Shown in pieces: positions 7,196 through 14,468 of a stretch of DNA of 14,654 nt. Position numbers and translations under genes: made by a program. Below the pieces are notes generated by a model. The model made no database searches. It saw nothing but the letters and a program-made list of their open reading frames with translations, and had not been told where the DNA came from. The DNA comes from Lysobacter antibioticus. GTDB taxonomy: Bacteria; Pseudomonadota; Gammaproteobacteria; Xanthomonadales; Xanthomonadaceae. Within the stretch, counting starts at the first letter, position 1, and each line of letters opens with the position of its first letter. Location of the stretch: the NCBI RefSeq assembly GCF_001442535.1, contig NZ_CP013141.1, positions 5,618,113-5,632,766 of the forward strand, written 5' to 3'.

Positions 7196-7480
7196 ATGCC
7201 CCGCAAGCCCGAGTTCACACCCCCGCAGGAAGGGGTGGTTATGCCCGTTGATGCGTTCGAAGCGCTTTCGGCTTTTCAGCAGGAGTTGCACGGGATCGTG
7301 CGGACTCTGCAGCCTGAGGTGTTGGCCGAGATCGGTTATCCCGCGGGGCAGAATCACCGGCTGCTGAGGGAGGTGTTCCAGGCATTGTCGCGGCGGCTGG
7401 ATCCGGTGATGGCGGCTTGTGTTTGGGCGAGTGCAGGGGAGGGCGGCGGCGGGGTTGTGCCGTCCGGAAGTCTGCACTGA
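7196..7480 (+). CDS. Unrecognised 94-residue helical protein
   Basis: ATG 7196 follows AGGAG at a normal distance. The protein begins MPRKPEFTPPQEGVVMPV, a proline-rich start. Two predicted amphipathic helices follow: DAFEALSAFQQELHGIVRTL and, after the turn EIGYPAGQNH, RLLREVFQALSRRLDPVMAA. It ends with a glycine-rich tail (GEGGGGVV). No signal peptide, membrane helix or catalytic motif is visible, so it is probably a small cytosolic protein; a second start at Met16 is possible. Codon use resembles the pga genes, so it is likely native to this genome. It converges on pgaD and has a long structured leader, which suggests post-transcriptional control. Function unknown. Confidence 0.6.
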   Translation: MPRKPEFTPPQEGVVMPVDAFEALSAFQQELHGIVRTLQPEVLAEIGYPAGQNHRLLREVFQALSRRLDPVMAACVWASAGEGGGGVVPSGSLH

Positions 7481-7538
7481 GGCGGTGTTGGCCCGGCTCG
7501 GTGACGGGTAACGTGTCGGCGCTCGTGCGCCCTCATCC

Positions 7539-7632
7539 GCCCTACGGGCACCTTCTCCCGCTTGCGGGAGAAGGGAAAGGCAAGCCTCCCGCTAGCGGGA
7601 GAAGGGAAGGGTCAGCCTTCCGCTAGCGGAAG
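7539..7632. terminator. Cluster of palindromes between convergent genes, likely bidirectional terminator
   Basis: GCCC-TAC-GGGC (7539-7549) is followed by three larger hairpins: CCTTCTCCCGC/GCGGGAGAAGG (7551-7574), CTCCCGCTAGCGGGAG (7586-7601) and CTTCCGCTAGCGGAAG (7617-7632). All lie between the stop codons of the 94-residue gene and pgaD. The family resembles short repetitive palindromes common between genes in Xanthomonadaceae. No T-tract follows, so termination is inferred from position and stability. Confidence 0.65.
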
Positions 7633-7642
7633 AAGAGACCGT

Positions 7643-8827
7643 TCAGCGCTCCGGCTTGAACTCCACCGGCACGATCACCACCGCGGCGATGGCCTTGCCC
7701 TTGCGCACCGCGGGGGCGAAGCGCCAGGTGCGCACGGTGCGGACGGCGGCGCGGTCGAGTTCGCGGTTGCTGCTGCGTTTGCTGACGTCGACTTTGAGCG
7801 GACGGCCTTCGGCGGAGACTTGCACGCGCAGGGTCACCAGGCCGCCTTCGCCGCGGCGCAGGGCGTCGATGGGGTACGGCGGTTTCGGGCTGTGCCCGGG
7901 CAGGGGGCGCGGTTTGGCGTTGGGCGCCAGGACGTCGGCGTTGCGTCGTGGGCGCACGGTGTCGCGGCGCGTCGTTTCGGCATCGCGCAGTTGCCGCGCA
8001 TCGCGCACCGCGGCTTCGATGCCGACTGCGGTGGCGCGGCCGATCGCGACCGGGGCCAGGGCGGGATCGGCGTCTTCGGGCAGGAAGGCCGGGCGGTCCT
8101 GGCCCGGGGTGCCCTCGATCGTGCGCTTCGGCGCCACGCTCTGGATCTGGCGATAGCCGAACGACACCACCGCCAGCACGCCGACGACGATGGCGACCGA
8201 GATCGCCAGCGCGATCATCAATATCCACGAGCCTTGCGGCGTCATGTCGCGGGCGAAGCGCGGCATCGGCGCCACCGGCGGGAACGGTTGGCTGATGGCG
8301 GGCGGGGTTACCGCGGTCAGCGACAACGGCACCGCGTGGTTCGGGTCCATGTGCAGCACGCTGATGCGGCCTTGGTTGAGCGCCTGCGCGACCTCGGCGC
8401 TTGCGCCAAGATGGTCGGCGATTTCGTCCAGGCCGACGGTCGGCTGCGCACCGCGGCGATCGCCCTTGGACGCGGCGAAACGCCAGCGGTTGTACTCGGC
8501 CCAGATCAGCAACAGCGCCACTACGACCGCCGCCGTTGCCGGCAGCACCAGCATCAGGAACGGGTCGACGCCGTGTTCGCGCAGATACAGCTCGGAGGCG
8601 GTGCGGCGGATGCCGAACAGCCACAGCACCAGGGTCGCCACCGGAATCCACAGGTACAGATACGCCAGCCAGAACGCGCCGGTGACCACGCCCCACAAGG
8701 TGCGCGGCCAGGCGTCCTGGGCGCCGGGTTTCTGGATCAGGCGCGAATCGTGCTTGTGGTCGATGCGCTTGCGCGAGGTGCGATGGTCGCCGTGTTTCGG
8801 CGCCGCCGGAGAGAGGTGAGCGTTCAT
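7643..8827 (-). CDS. pgaD: PgaD fused to a C-terminal TonB-like domain
   Basis: A 394-residue protein; usual PgaD is about 140-160. The N-terminal part (about 30-125) is PgaD-like, with two membrane helices (44-70 and 91-110) followed by WAEYNRWRF (109-117). PgaD partners the PgaC synthase in the inner membrane, and in E. coli the pair responds to c-di-GMP. Here a linker, a third helix (200-223) and a ~90-residue Pro/Arg/Ala-rich spacer lead to a TonB C-terminal domain (315-392). That domain has PPYPIDALRRGEGG, VTLRVQVSAEGRPLKV and TVRTWRFAPA, all hallmarks of TonB_C, which would lie in the periplasm. No stop or frameshift separates the parts. ATG 8827 overlaps the pgaC stop (ATGA). Last gene of the operon. 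Fusion directly visible; an energising or docking role is inferred. Confidence 0.85.
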   Translation of the reverse strand: MNAHLSPAAPKHGDHRTSRKRIDHKHDSRLIQKPGAQDAWPRTLWGVVTGAFWLAYLYLWIPVATLVLWLFGIRRTASELYLREHGVDPFLMLVLPATAAVVVALLLIWAEYNRWRFAASKGDRRGAQPTVGLDEIADHLGASAEVAQALNQGRISVLHMDPNHAVPLSLTAVTPPAISQPFPPVAPMPRFARDMTPQGSWILMIALAISVAIVVGVLAVVSFGYRQIQSVAPKRTIEGTPGQDRPAFLPEDADPALAPVAIGRATAVGIEAAVRDARQLRDAETTRRDTVRPRRNADVLAPNAKPRPLPGHSPKPPYPIDALRRGEGGLVTLRVQVSAEGRPLKVDVSKRSSNRELDRAAVRTVRTWRFAPAVRKGKAIAAVVIVPVEFKPER

Positions 8828-10083
8828 CGAATCCCCCGATCCGGGCTGACCCAGGTGGCGCGCGTGCCGCGGCGTTTCGACAAGGCCTTGGGCAGCGCGG
8901 CGACGGTGGTGGTGAAGCTGAGCAACCAGTACGCCATCGGGTACCAGATCATCCAGTAGTAGTTGCGCCCGACCCCGGTTTCGTACTGGCGGTCGATGAC
9001 GATGCTGGCGGCGAACTGCAGCAGGCAGATCAGGGCGAGGATCACGCCGTGCCACGACGGCAGCAGGGTGGTCACGCGCAATTGCTCGGGCAGGTCGACG
9101 ACCAGGCCCAGCGCCCACAGGACGATGATCAAGGCCATGATGTGCGCCCAGGCCAGGCTCAACACGTACTCGCCGAGCACCGCCCACATCCGCCGGCGGC
9201 GCCACGAGAGCAGGTCGCGGCCATGCCGGATCAACACTTCCACGCCGCCCTGGGCCCAGCGCAGGCGCTGTTTCCACAGGCCTCCGAGGGTCTCGGGCAT
9301 GAGGATGAAGCACATCGCGTTGGGCTCGTAGCGGATGTCCCAGTGGTCCATCTGCAGGCGCCAGCTGATGTCGATGTCCTCGGTGACCATGCTGTCGGAC
9401 CAGTAACCGATCCGGTGCAGGGCGCTACGTCTGAAAGCGCAGATCACCCCGGACACGGTGAAGATGCGGCCGTACACGCGCTGGGCGCGCTTGATCATGC
9501 CGATGATCGAGGAGAACTCGCCGACCTGCAGGCGGCCGAGCAGGGTCGAGCGGTTGCGGATGCGCGGGTTGCCGGTGACCGCGCCGACGCGCGTGCCCGA
9601 ACACAGGTGCCAGACCATCCAGTGCATTGCGTATTCGTCGAGCAGGGCGTCGCCGTCGATGCAGACCAGGTAGTCCGAACGCGCCGCCAGCGCGCCCATG
9701 CGCATGGCGTTGGCCTTGCCCAGGTTGCGGTCCAGGTGCACCACGCGCAGTTGCGGATGCAGGGCGGCCAGGCGGTTGAGCTTTTCGCCGGTGTCGTCGC
9801 GGCTGCCGTCGTTGATCGCGATCACTTCGAACTGCGGATAGCGTTGGGCCAGGGCCGCGGCGATGGTTTCGTGGACGTGATCGCCTTCGTTGTGACAGGG
9901 AATCAGGATCGACGCGAACGGAGCGTTCTCCAGCGGCGGCGGATCGGTGCGCACGCGCCCCTTCCGTTCGCGGCGGAAGTAGTAGTACAGCCCGCCGGAG
10001 ATCCAGAAGAACGACATCACGATCGGATAGAAGAACGCGAACTGGAACAGCGCGGTGAGCAGCGGATTAGTGACCTGGCTCAT
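8824..10083 (-). CDS. pgaC: PNAG synthase PgaC (GT2 family)
   Basis: A 419-residue processive family 2 glycosyltransferase that polymerises UDP-N-acetylglucosamine into poly-beta-1,6-GlcNAc at the inner membrane. An N-terminal membrane segment (about 10-34) precedes the catalytic domain, which has ILIPCHNEG (59-67), NDGSRDD (91-97), IDGD (142-145), the catalytic TED (234-236) and QRLRW (272-276), the Q-x-x-R-W motif of processive synthases. C-terminal membrane helices lie at about 305-330, 342-363 and 373-398. E. coli PgaC has 441 residues. ATG 10083 is chosen because it gives the expected N-terminus; no clear ribosome binding site precedes it. A 71-bp gap separates it from pgaB, the only real gap in the operon, and it overlaps pgaD by 4 bp. 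Confidence 0.95.
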   Translation of the reverse strand: MSQVTNPLLTALFQFAFFYPIVMSFFWISGGLYYYFRRERKGRVRTDPPPLENAPFASILIPCHNEGDHVHETIAAALAQRYPQFEVIAINDGSRDDTGEKLNRLAALHPQLRVVHLDRNLGKANAMRMGALAARSDYLVCIDGDALLDEYAMHWMVWHLCSGTRVGAVTGNPRIRNRSTLLGRLQVGEFSSIIGMIKRAQRVYGRIFTVSGVICAFRRSALHRIGYWSDSMVTEDIDISWRLQMDHWDIRYEPNAMCFILMPETLGGLWKQRLRWAQGGVEVLIRHGRDLLSWRRRRMWAVLGEYVLSLAWAHIMALIIVLWALGLVVDLPEQLRVTTLLPSWHGVILALICLLQFAASIVIDRQYETGVGRNYYWMIWYPMAYWLLSFTTTVAALPKALSKRRGTRATWVSPDRGIR

Positions 10084-10154
10084 GTTGGGCTCGATGGCAG
10101 CGTGTACAGGCTGACCTGATGTTGATCGGCGGCGATTGGCGGTCGGGGCGGCGC

Positions 10155-12095
10155 TCAGCGCTCGATGTACGGGAAGCCGCGCGCGGACATGATTTCGCGC
10201 GCGTCCCGGGTCGAGGGTTGGTCGTCGATGAAGTTGTCGGGGTACCAGGCCAGGTGGCGTGCGCCGCCGGCCTGCAAACGGTGGGCCATCGCCTTCAGGC
10301 GCGCGGCCGGGATCGGCCGGTCGTCGCGCCAGTCGACGGTTTGCAGTTCGAAGATCGTGTGCGACAGGCCGCGCGGCGAGCGTTTGACGTCGGCCAGCAG
10401 CCGGTCCATCCACGCCTGCGGGTCGCGGCTCTTTTCCATCCAGGGCATCGCCATCACCGCGGTGTAGTCGTAGGCCTGGTTGAAAGCGGCCAGGTTCTGC
10501 GCGAACCAGGCTTCGCTGCGCGGTTCCAGCACCGGCGCGGCGAACAGGTTGCGCACGGTGATCAGCTTGGGCCGCCATTTGCCGGCGGCGCGTGCCAGTT
10601 CGTGGGTGAATTCGATCAGCGCCCGGGTGCGCGCGGCCGGGTCGGCCGGCGCCTGGCCGCGCAACTCGTCGTCGCGCAGCAGCGCATCGTCGTGGAACAG
10701 CAGGCCTTCGGTGTAGCCGCTCACGGCGAGGTCTTCGTAGATGTCGGCGACGATGCGCCGGGTCTGCGGCTCGAACGGATTGAGGCGGAAGGTTTCTTTC
10801 GGGTTGCTGGCCTGGATCGCCAGGCGCTGGTTCAGCGCTTTGTCCGGCAGCTCGAAGCCGAGCACCGGCAGCCACGCGAACACTTTGACGTGGGCGCGGG
10901 TCTTGAGCTGCCAGGCGACGCGGTTGTAGAGGTCGGCGCGCATCGGCAGATGCCGGTTCGGGAAGTACAGCGCGTCGGCCGAGCCGTTGCCGTCGGGGTC
11001 GGCGAAGGCCTGCAGGAATACGTGGCTCGGGCCGACCTGCTTGACGCGTTCGATCAGCTTGTCGAGGTTGCGCGCCTGCTGCGCCGGGTCGGCGTCGTAG
11101 ACGTAATCCAGGTCGACTTGCAACGCACGCAGGCCGTCGAGGGCTTCGTCGTGGCGCAACTCGTAGGCCAGGTCGTTGACGGTGGGGTTGTCGAACACCA
11201 GCTGCCGCGCCAGGCCGTGCAGGTCGGCGCCGATCTTCTGATGGCGGCCTTCCAGGTCGAAGGTGACCGCCATGCCGAGTTCGTCGGCGATCGCATTGGT
11301 CTGGCTGTTGTAGGCCGCGTACGGCCAGACCACCGATTTCGGGCCGACGCCGAGTTCGCGCTTGATCTCGGCGGCGCTGTCGCCCAGGTCCTTGCGGATG
11401 CGGGCCAGGTATTCGGCTTCGCTTTCGTAGCGTTGGGTTTTTTCGTCCCAGGCGCGGGTGATCGCCGCGGGCATGCTGTTGCCTTGCGGGTTGGAGGTCA
11501 CGCCGCGGTGCAGGGCATGGCTGTGCGAGGCGACTTCGATCAGGCCCGAGGCCTGCATCTCGCGCAGTTGGTCCCAGGTGACGAAGTCGTCGTGGGTGAA
11601 CATGCGCGGGCCGTAGTCGACTTTCTGATCGCGCGGCAGATCGACCCAGGAAGTGACCACCGCCATCAGCGCCGGGTAGTTATAGGCGCGCAGCAGCGGG
11701 AACACATGGGTGTAGATGCTGCGCAGGCCGTCGTCGAAGGTCAGCAGCACCGCCTTGGGCGGCAGCGGCTTGCCGCCGCGCGAGGCGGCGATGACGTCGC
11801 TCAACGCGACCGGGTGGTAGCCGTGGCCGGACAACCAGTCCAGGTGCGCGGCGAAATTCTGGGTGCTGACGGCGTAGGCATCGGGATCGCCCTTGCGCGC
11901 CACTTCGTCGCGCACGTCGTGATAGCTCAGCACCAACAGTTCGTTGGCGCCGGCCGCGAGCGGCGCCAGCGCGGCCACGGCCAGCACGGCGAATGCGAGC
12001 GCCCGATGCATCAGGCGACGCAGGACAGCGATCGCGGCGGGGCGGGGGGCGGCGCGGGTGGCAGCGAGGAGTACAGCGAAGCGGGACATGTTCAT
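10155..12095 (-). CDS. pgaB: PNAG de-N-acetylase PgaB
   Basis: A 646-residue two-domain periplasmic enzyme (E. coli: 672). The N-terminal NodB-type domain has SYHD (57-60), LTFDDG (118-123, catalytic Asp and metal ligand) and EVASHSHALH with H191 and H196 as metal ligands. The C-terminal GH-like domain, which binds and cuts partly deacetylated PNAG, has LLFHDDALLRDD (465-476). PgaB removes a fraction of N-acetyl groups so the polymer can leave through PgaA. ATG 12095 overlaps the pgaA stop (ATGA) behind GGGGAGAGGA. That gives an unusually long N-terminus, and Met29 (12011) starts a cleaner signal peptide (MHRALAFAVLAVAALAPLAAG). Unlike E. coli PgaB there is no lipobox cysteine, so it is probably not a lipoprotein. 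Confidence 0.93.
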   Translation of the reverse strand: MNMSRFAVLLAATRAAPRPAAIAVLRRLMHRALAFAVLAVAALAPLAAGANELLVLSYHDVRDEVARKGDPDAYAVSTQNFAAHLDWLSGHGYHPVALSDVIAASRGGKPLPPKAVLLTFDDGLRSIYTHVFPLLRAYNYPALMAVVTSWVDLPRDQKVDYGPRMFTHDDFVTWDQLREMQASGLIEVASHSHALHRGVTSNPQGNSMPAAITRAWDEKTQRYESEAEYLARIRKDLGDSAAEIKRELGVGPKSVVWPYAAYNSQTNAIADELGMAVTFDLEGRHQKIGADLHGLARQLVFDNPTVNDLAYELRHDEALDGLRALQVDLDYVYDADPAQQARNLDKLIERVKQVGPSHVFLQAFADPDGNGSADALYFPNRHLPMRADLYNRVAWQLKTRAHVKVFAWLPVLGFELPDKALNQRLAIQASNPKETFRLNPFEPQTRRIVADIYEDLAVSGYTEGLLFHDDALLRDDELRGQAPADPAARTRALIEFTHELARAAGKWRPKLITVRNLFAAPVLEPRSEAWFAQNLAAFNQAYDYTAVMAMPWMEKSRDPQAWMDRLLADVKRSPRGLSHTIFELQTVDWRDDRPIPAARLKAMAHRLQAGGARHLAWYPDNFIDDQPSTRDAREIMSARGFPYIER

Positions 12096-14167
12096 TCCTC
12101 TCCCCAACGGAAGCTCAGGTCGAAGGCGACGCGGTCTTCGCGCACGCCGTCGTAGACCGGGCGCGACCAGCTGAGGCCGTAGTTGAGGGTTCGGCCGGTG
12201 CCGAAACGCCATTCGTGTTGGTAACGCAGTTGCGGCACCCAGGCGCTGCCGTAGCCCTGTTGCCAATACGGCCCGGCGGCGACGGTGAGGCGCTGCAGGA
12301 AGTGGCGGGTGTAACGGCGCCAGGTCATGTGATCCAGGCGCACGCCGAGGTTCAGCGAAGCGTCGCGGCTGGGATTGAAATAGGGCACGTCGGCGTCGCG
12401 GCGGCTGGCGCGGCTGGCCGACAGATCGGCCAGACCGGCGATCTGCAGATGCGGGCTGGTGTAGATGCGTTGGTCGAGGTTCAAGGCGACGGCGCTGCGG
12501 CGGTTGTCGTCGCTGTAGCGCAGCTGTTGCGCGGTCGCGGCGAGCGAGGTGCGCTCGCTCGGCGTCCAGCGCAGGCCCAGGCTCAGGGCATCGGCATCGA
12601 TGCCGGCGCCGCGCGCCTGCAACGACGCTTCCGGGGTCTGCCGATACCAGGACGCGTTGGCGTGCCAGGCATCGTTGAAGCGCCAGCCGGCATCGAGGTA
12701 ATAACCGGTGCGGTCGCCGCGATCGAGCCAGCGGTCGTTGGCGCGGTCGATGCCGAAGCCCAGGCTCAGGCGGTCGTAGGCATACAACGCGCCGATGCCG
12801 GCGCGGCGATCGTGGACGCGGTCGCCAGGGTAATCGGCCCAGGCATCCTGGGCGTGCGCGGTCAGGCGCCAACGGTCGTTGATCAGCGGGCTGCGCACCT
12901 CGAAACGGTGCACGGCATCGCGCGTGCCGAGCGGCGAGGCGGTGGCGCCGCCGCCGCGCGCATCGCTGCGGCCGCTGGCGGTGCTGAACAACCATTGCCA
13001 GCCCAGACGGCTGTCCCAGGACTTGCTCATCTGCTGGACTTGCACGTCGCGCGGGCGGTTGGCGATCAATTCGTCGTGGATCGGCCGCGCGAGGTCGACG
13101 CGGGCGTGGTCGAGATAAGCGCCGACCTGGCCGACGCGCGCGCCGACGCCGTCGGGTTGCAGCGTGCTCGCCATCTGGAAGCGTTCGAGCGCGCGATCGA
13201 TCCAGCCGCGCTTGTAATAAGCGACGCCGAGATTGGTCTGCACGCCGGGGTTGTCCGGCCCGATCGCCGCCATCGCTTCCAGCCGCTGCTGCGCGCCGAC
13301 GGTGTCCTCGCCGTACAGGCGGATCATGGTCTGGGTGCTGTCGGCGTCGTAATGGCGCCAGTTTTCGGCGCTTTGCTTCGCACCCTTGACGCGTACCCAG
13401 GCCGGTTCGGCGGCCTTGATCTTGTCGAGTTGGGCCAGGGCGTCGTCGAAACGTTCGCTTTCCGAATAGGCATAGGCCAGTTGCAACTGCGAGCCGTGGT
13501 CCTCGGGCGACTCGCGCACGACCCGTTCGAGCACGCTCGCGGCTTCCTCGGGGCGTTTGTCCGCCAGCAGGGACGCGCCGACCTTGGCCAGCGCATACAT
13601 CGGTACTTCGACGCCTTCGGCCTGCAGGGCGCGGTAGCGTTCGACCACCTCGGCATGGCGTTCCAGGTGGTTGAGCAGGATCAGCTCGTCGAAACGCGTG
13701 CGCAGGTCGGCCTGGCGTTGCTCCGGCGTCTGGGTGGCGCGGTACTGCTCGAAGGCGTCGCGCGCGCTGCGCATTTCGTCGAGGCGGGTGGCTTCGTCTT
13801 CGGGGTACAAGCTGCCCCAAACCGCGAGGCGGGCGAGGCGGCCGGAATCCAGACGCTGGCGCTCCTGCGCATCGAACAGGTCGGGGCGGGCCTGGTACAA
13901 GGCCCAGGCGCGATGCGCGCTGCCCAGGTCGGCCAGGGTCAGCACTTGCAGGCGGTACAGGCGGTCGTCGCTCGGGGTTGCCGCTTGGGCGCTTTCGATA
14001 CGCGCCAGCGCCGCCAGCCATTGCCGGTCGGCGCGCAGGCGCTCGATCTCCGGCATCGGATTCGTTGCGGTCGTTTGACGCTCCGCAGCAAATACTGACG
14101 CTGGAGGACAGATTGCGCTCACGGTCGCCAAGGCGATGGAGAGAGCAAGACGATGCGGAGTCGGCAT
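12092..14167 (-). CDS. pgaA: PNAG export outer-membrane porin PgaA
   Basis: A 691-residue protein (E. coli: about 800). A signal peptide (1-28, ending SVFAAE) is followed by a TPR superhelix with recognisable repeats such as NLGVAYYKRGWIDRALERFQ. A C-terminal beta-barrel of about 307 residues (from about 385, DSRLGWQWLF) has alternating aromatic strands and runs to FDLSFRWGEE. PgaA is the outer-membrane exit for partly deacetylated PNAG; the TPRs bind PgaB. Start ATG 14167 was chosen because it begins the signal peptide (MPTPHRLALSIALATV); an upstream GTG at 14239 would add 24 residues and would lie within the CRP-type box. First gene of the operon, overlapping pgaB by 4 bp. Shorter than E. 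coli mainly in the TPR part. Confidence 0.93.
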   Translation of the reverse strand: MPTPHRLALSIALATVSAICPPASVFAAERQTTATNPMPEIERLRADRQWLAALARIESAQAATPSDDRLYRLQVLTLADLGSAHRAWALYQARPDLFDAQERQRLDSGRLARLAVWGSLYPEDEATRLDEMRSARDAFEQYRATQTPEQRQADLRTRFDELILLNHLERHAEVVERYRALQAEGVEVPMYALAKVGASLLADKRPEEAASVLERVVRESPEDHGSQLQLAYAYSESERFDDALAQLDKIKAAEPAWVRVKGAKQSAENWRHYDADSTQTMIRLYGEDTVGAQQRLEAMAAIGPDNPGVQTNLGVAYYKRGWIDRALERFQMASTLQPDGVGARVGQVGAYLDHARVDLARPIHDELIANRPRDVQVQQMSKSWDSRLGWQWLFSTASGRSDARGGGATASPLGTRDAVHRFEVRSPLINDRWRLTAHAQDAWADYPGDRVHDRRAGIGALYAYDRLSLGFGIDRANDRWLDRGDRTGYYLDAGWRFNDAWHANASWYRQTPEASLQARGAGIDADALSLGLRWTPSERTSLAATAQQLRYSDDNRRSAVALNLDQRIYTSPHLQIAGLADLSASRASRRDADVPYFNPSRDASLNLGVRLDHMTWRRYTRHFLQRLTVAAGPYWQQGYGSAWVPQLRYQHEWRFGTGRTLNYGLSWSRPVYDGVREDRVAFDLSFRWGEE

Positions 14168-14221
14168 GAGCGACAGGGTCCGTAAGGCGGGGGTGTGCAG
14201 GTGTGATTTATTCGAAGACAG

Positions 14222-14243
14222 AAATGTGATGAAAATCACATTT
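14222..14243. promoter_or_regulatory. CRP/Clp-type operator upstream of pgaA
   Basis: A perfect palindrome: AAATGTGAT (14222-14230), GAAA (14231-14234), ATCACATTT (14235-14243). It contains TGTGA-N6-TCACA and both arms equal the ideal E. coli CRP half-site. It lies 55 bp upstream of the pgaA start. Xanthomonadaceae use the CRP homologue Clp, whose DNA binding is blocked by c-di-GMP in Xanthomonas. Whether it activates or represses pga is not decided by sequence. Confidence 0.75.
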
Positions 14244-14365
14244 ACAGGTGGAGTGCTGCAAGAGGTGTGCCAAGGGACCCGTCCATCTCTTGAATGGTGC
14301 TGGAAGTGCTTGTCTGGATTGGCTTTTTTGCTGTCAAAACGGGGCTGTGAATGCTGCGGCGCGGT

Positions 14366-14394
14366 TTGACAAGCTCGATTTAGATCGATTTAAA
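14366..14394 (+). promoter_or_regulatory. Candidate sigma-70-type promoter of the secreted-protein gene
   Basis: TTGACA (14366-14371), a 17-base spacer, TTTAAA (14389-14394; 4 of 6 to TATAAT). It lies about 75 bp upstream of ATG 14469, facing right. The -10 box sits inside the palindrome at 14385-14398, suggesting repression by a DNA-binding protein. Confidence 0.5.
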
Positions 14395-14398
14395 TCGA
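14385..14398. promoter_or_regulatory. 14-bp palindrome over the -10 box
   Basis: TCGATTTAAATCGA is a perfect palindrome. The ten bases before it (TCGATTTAGA, 14375-14384) are a near-copy of its first ten, so the site looks like one and a half operator units. No candidate regulator gene is in the window. Confidence 0.45.
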
Positions 14399-14408
14399 AG
14401 AGAGGGGC

Positions 14409-14426
14409 CTGTGCCGGTCGGCACAG
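14409..14426. repeat. Inverted repeat in the leader of the secreted-protein gene
   Basis: CTGTGCCG (14409-14416), GT, CGGCACAG (14419-14426): perfect 8-bp arms with a 2-bp centre, 42 bp before the ATG. The short centre favours a protein-binding operator over an RNA hairpin. No T-tract follows, so it is not an intrinsic terminator. Confidence 0.5.
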
Positions 14427-14468
14427 TGCGAATCGGAGGCGGTCGCCGTCCGGGCAACGGGAGCGGGA

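Noticed and set aside
7562..8959. 465-codon plus-strand open frame opposite pgaD
   Set aside because: It is His/Arg/Gly-rich, lacks family motifs and mirrors high-GC third-position bias of pgaD.
8824..10875. Extended 683-codon frame including pgaC
   Set aside because: The N-terminal extension beyond 10083 is Arg/Pro-rich shadow of pgaB; PgaC proper starts at 10083.
10155..14021. 1288-codon open frame on the minus strand
   Set aside because: The upstream two thirds is an out-of-frame shadow of pgaA; only the part from 12095 has PgaB motifs and a proper start.
10119..14098. Long plus-strand open frames opposite pgaA and pgaB (678 and 701 codons)
   Set aside because: Low-complexity Val/Ala/Gln/Arg composition typical of antisense shadows in GC-rich DNA; the minus strand has clear enzyme motifs.
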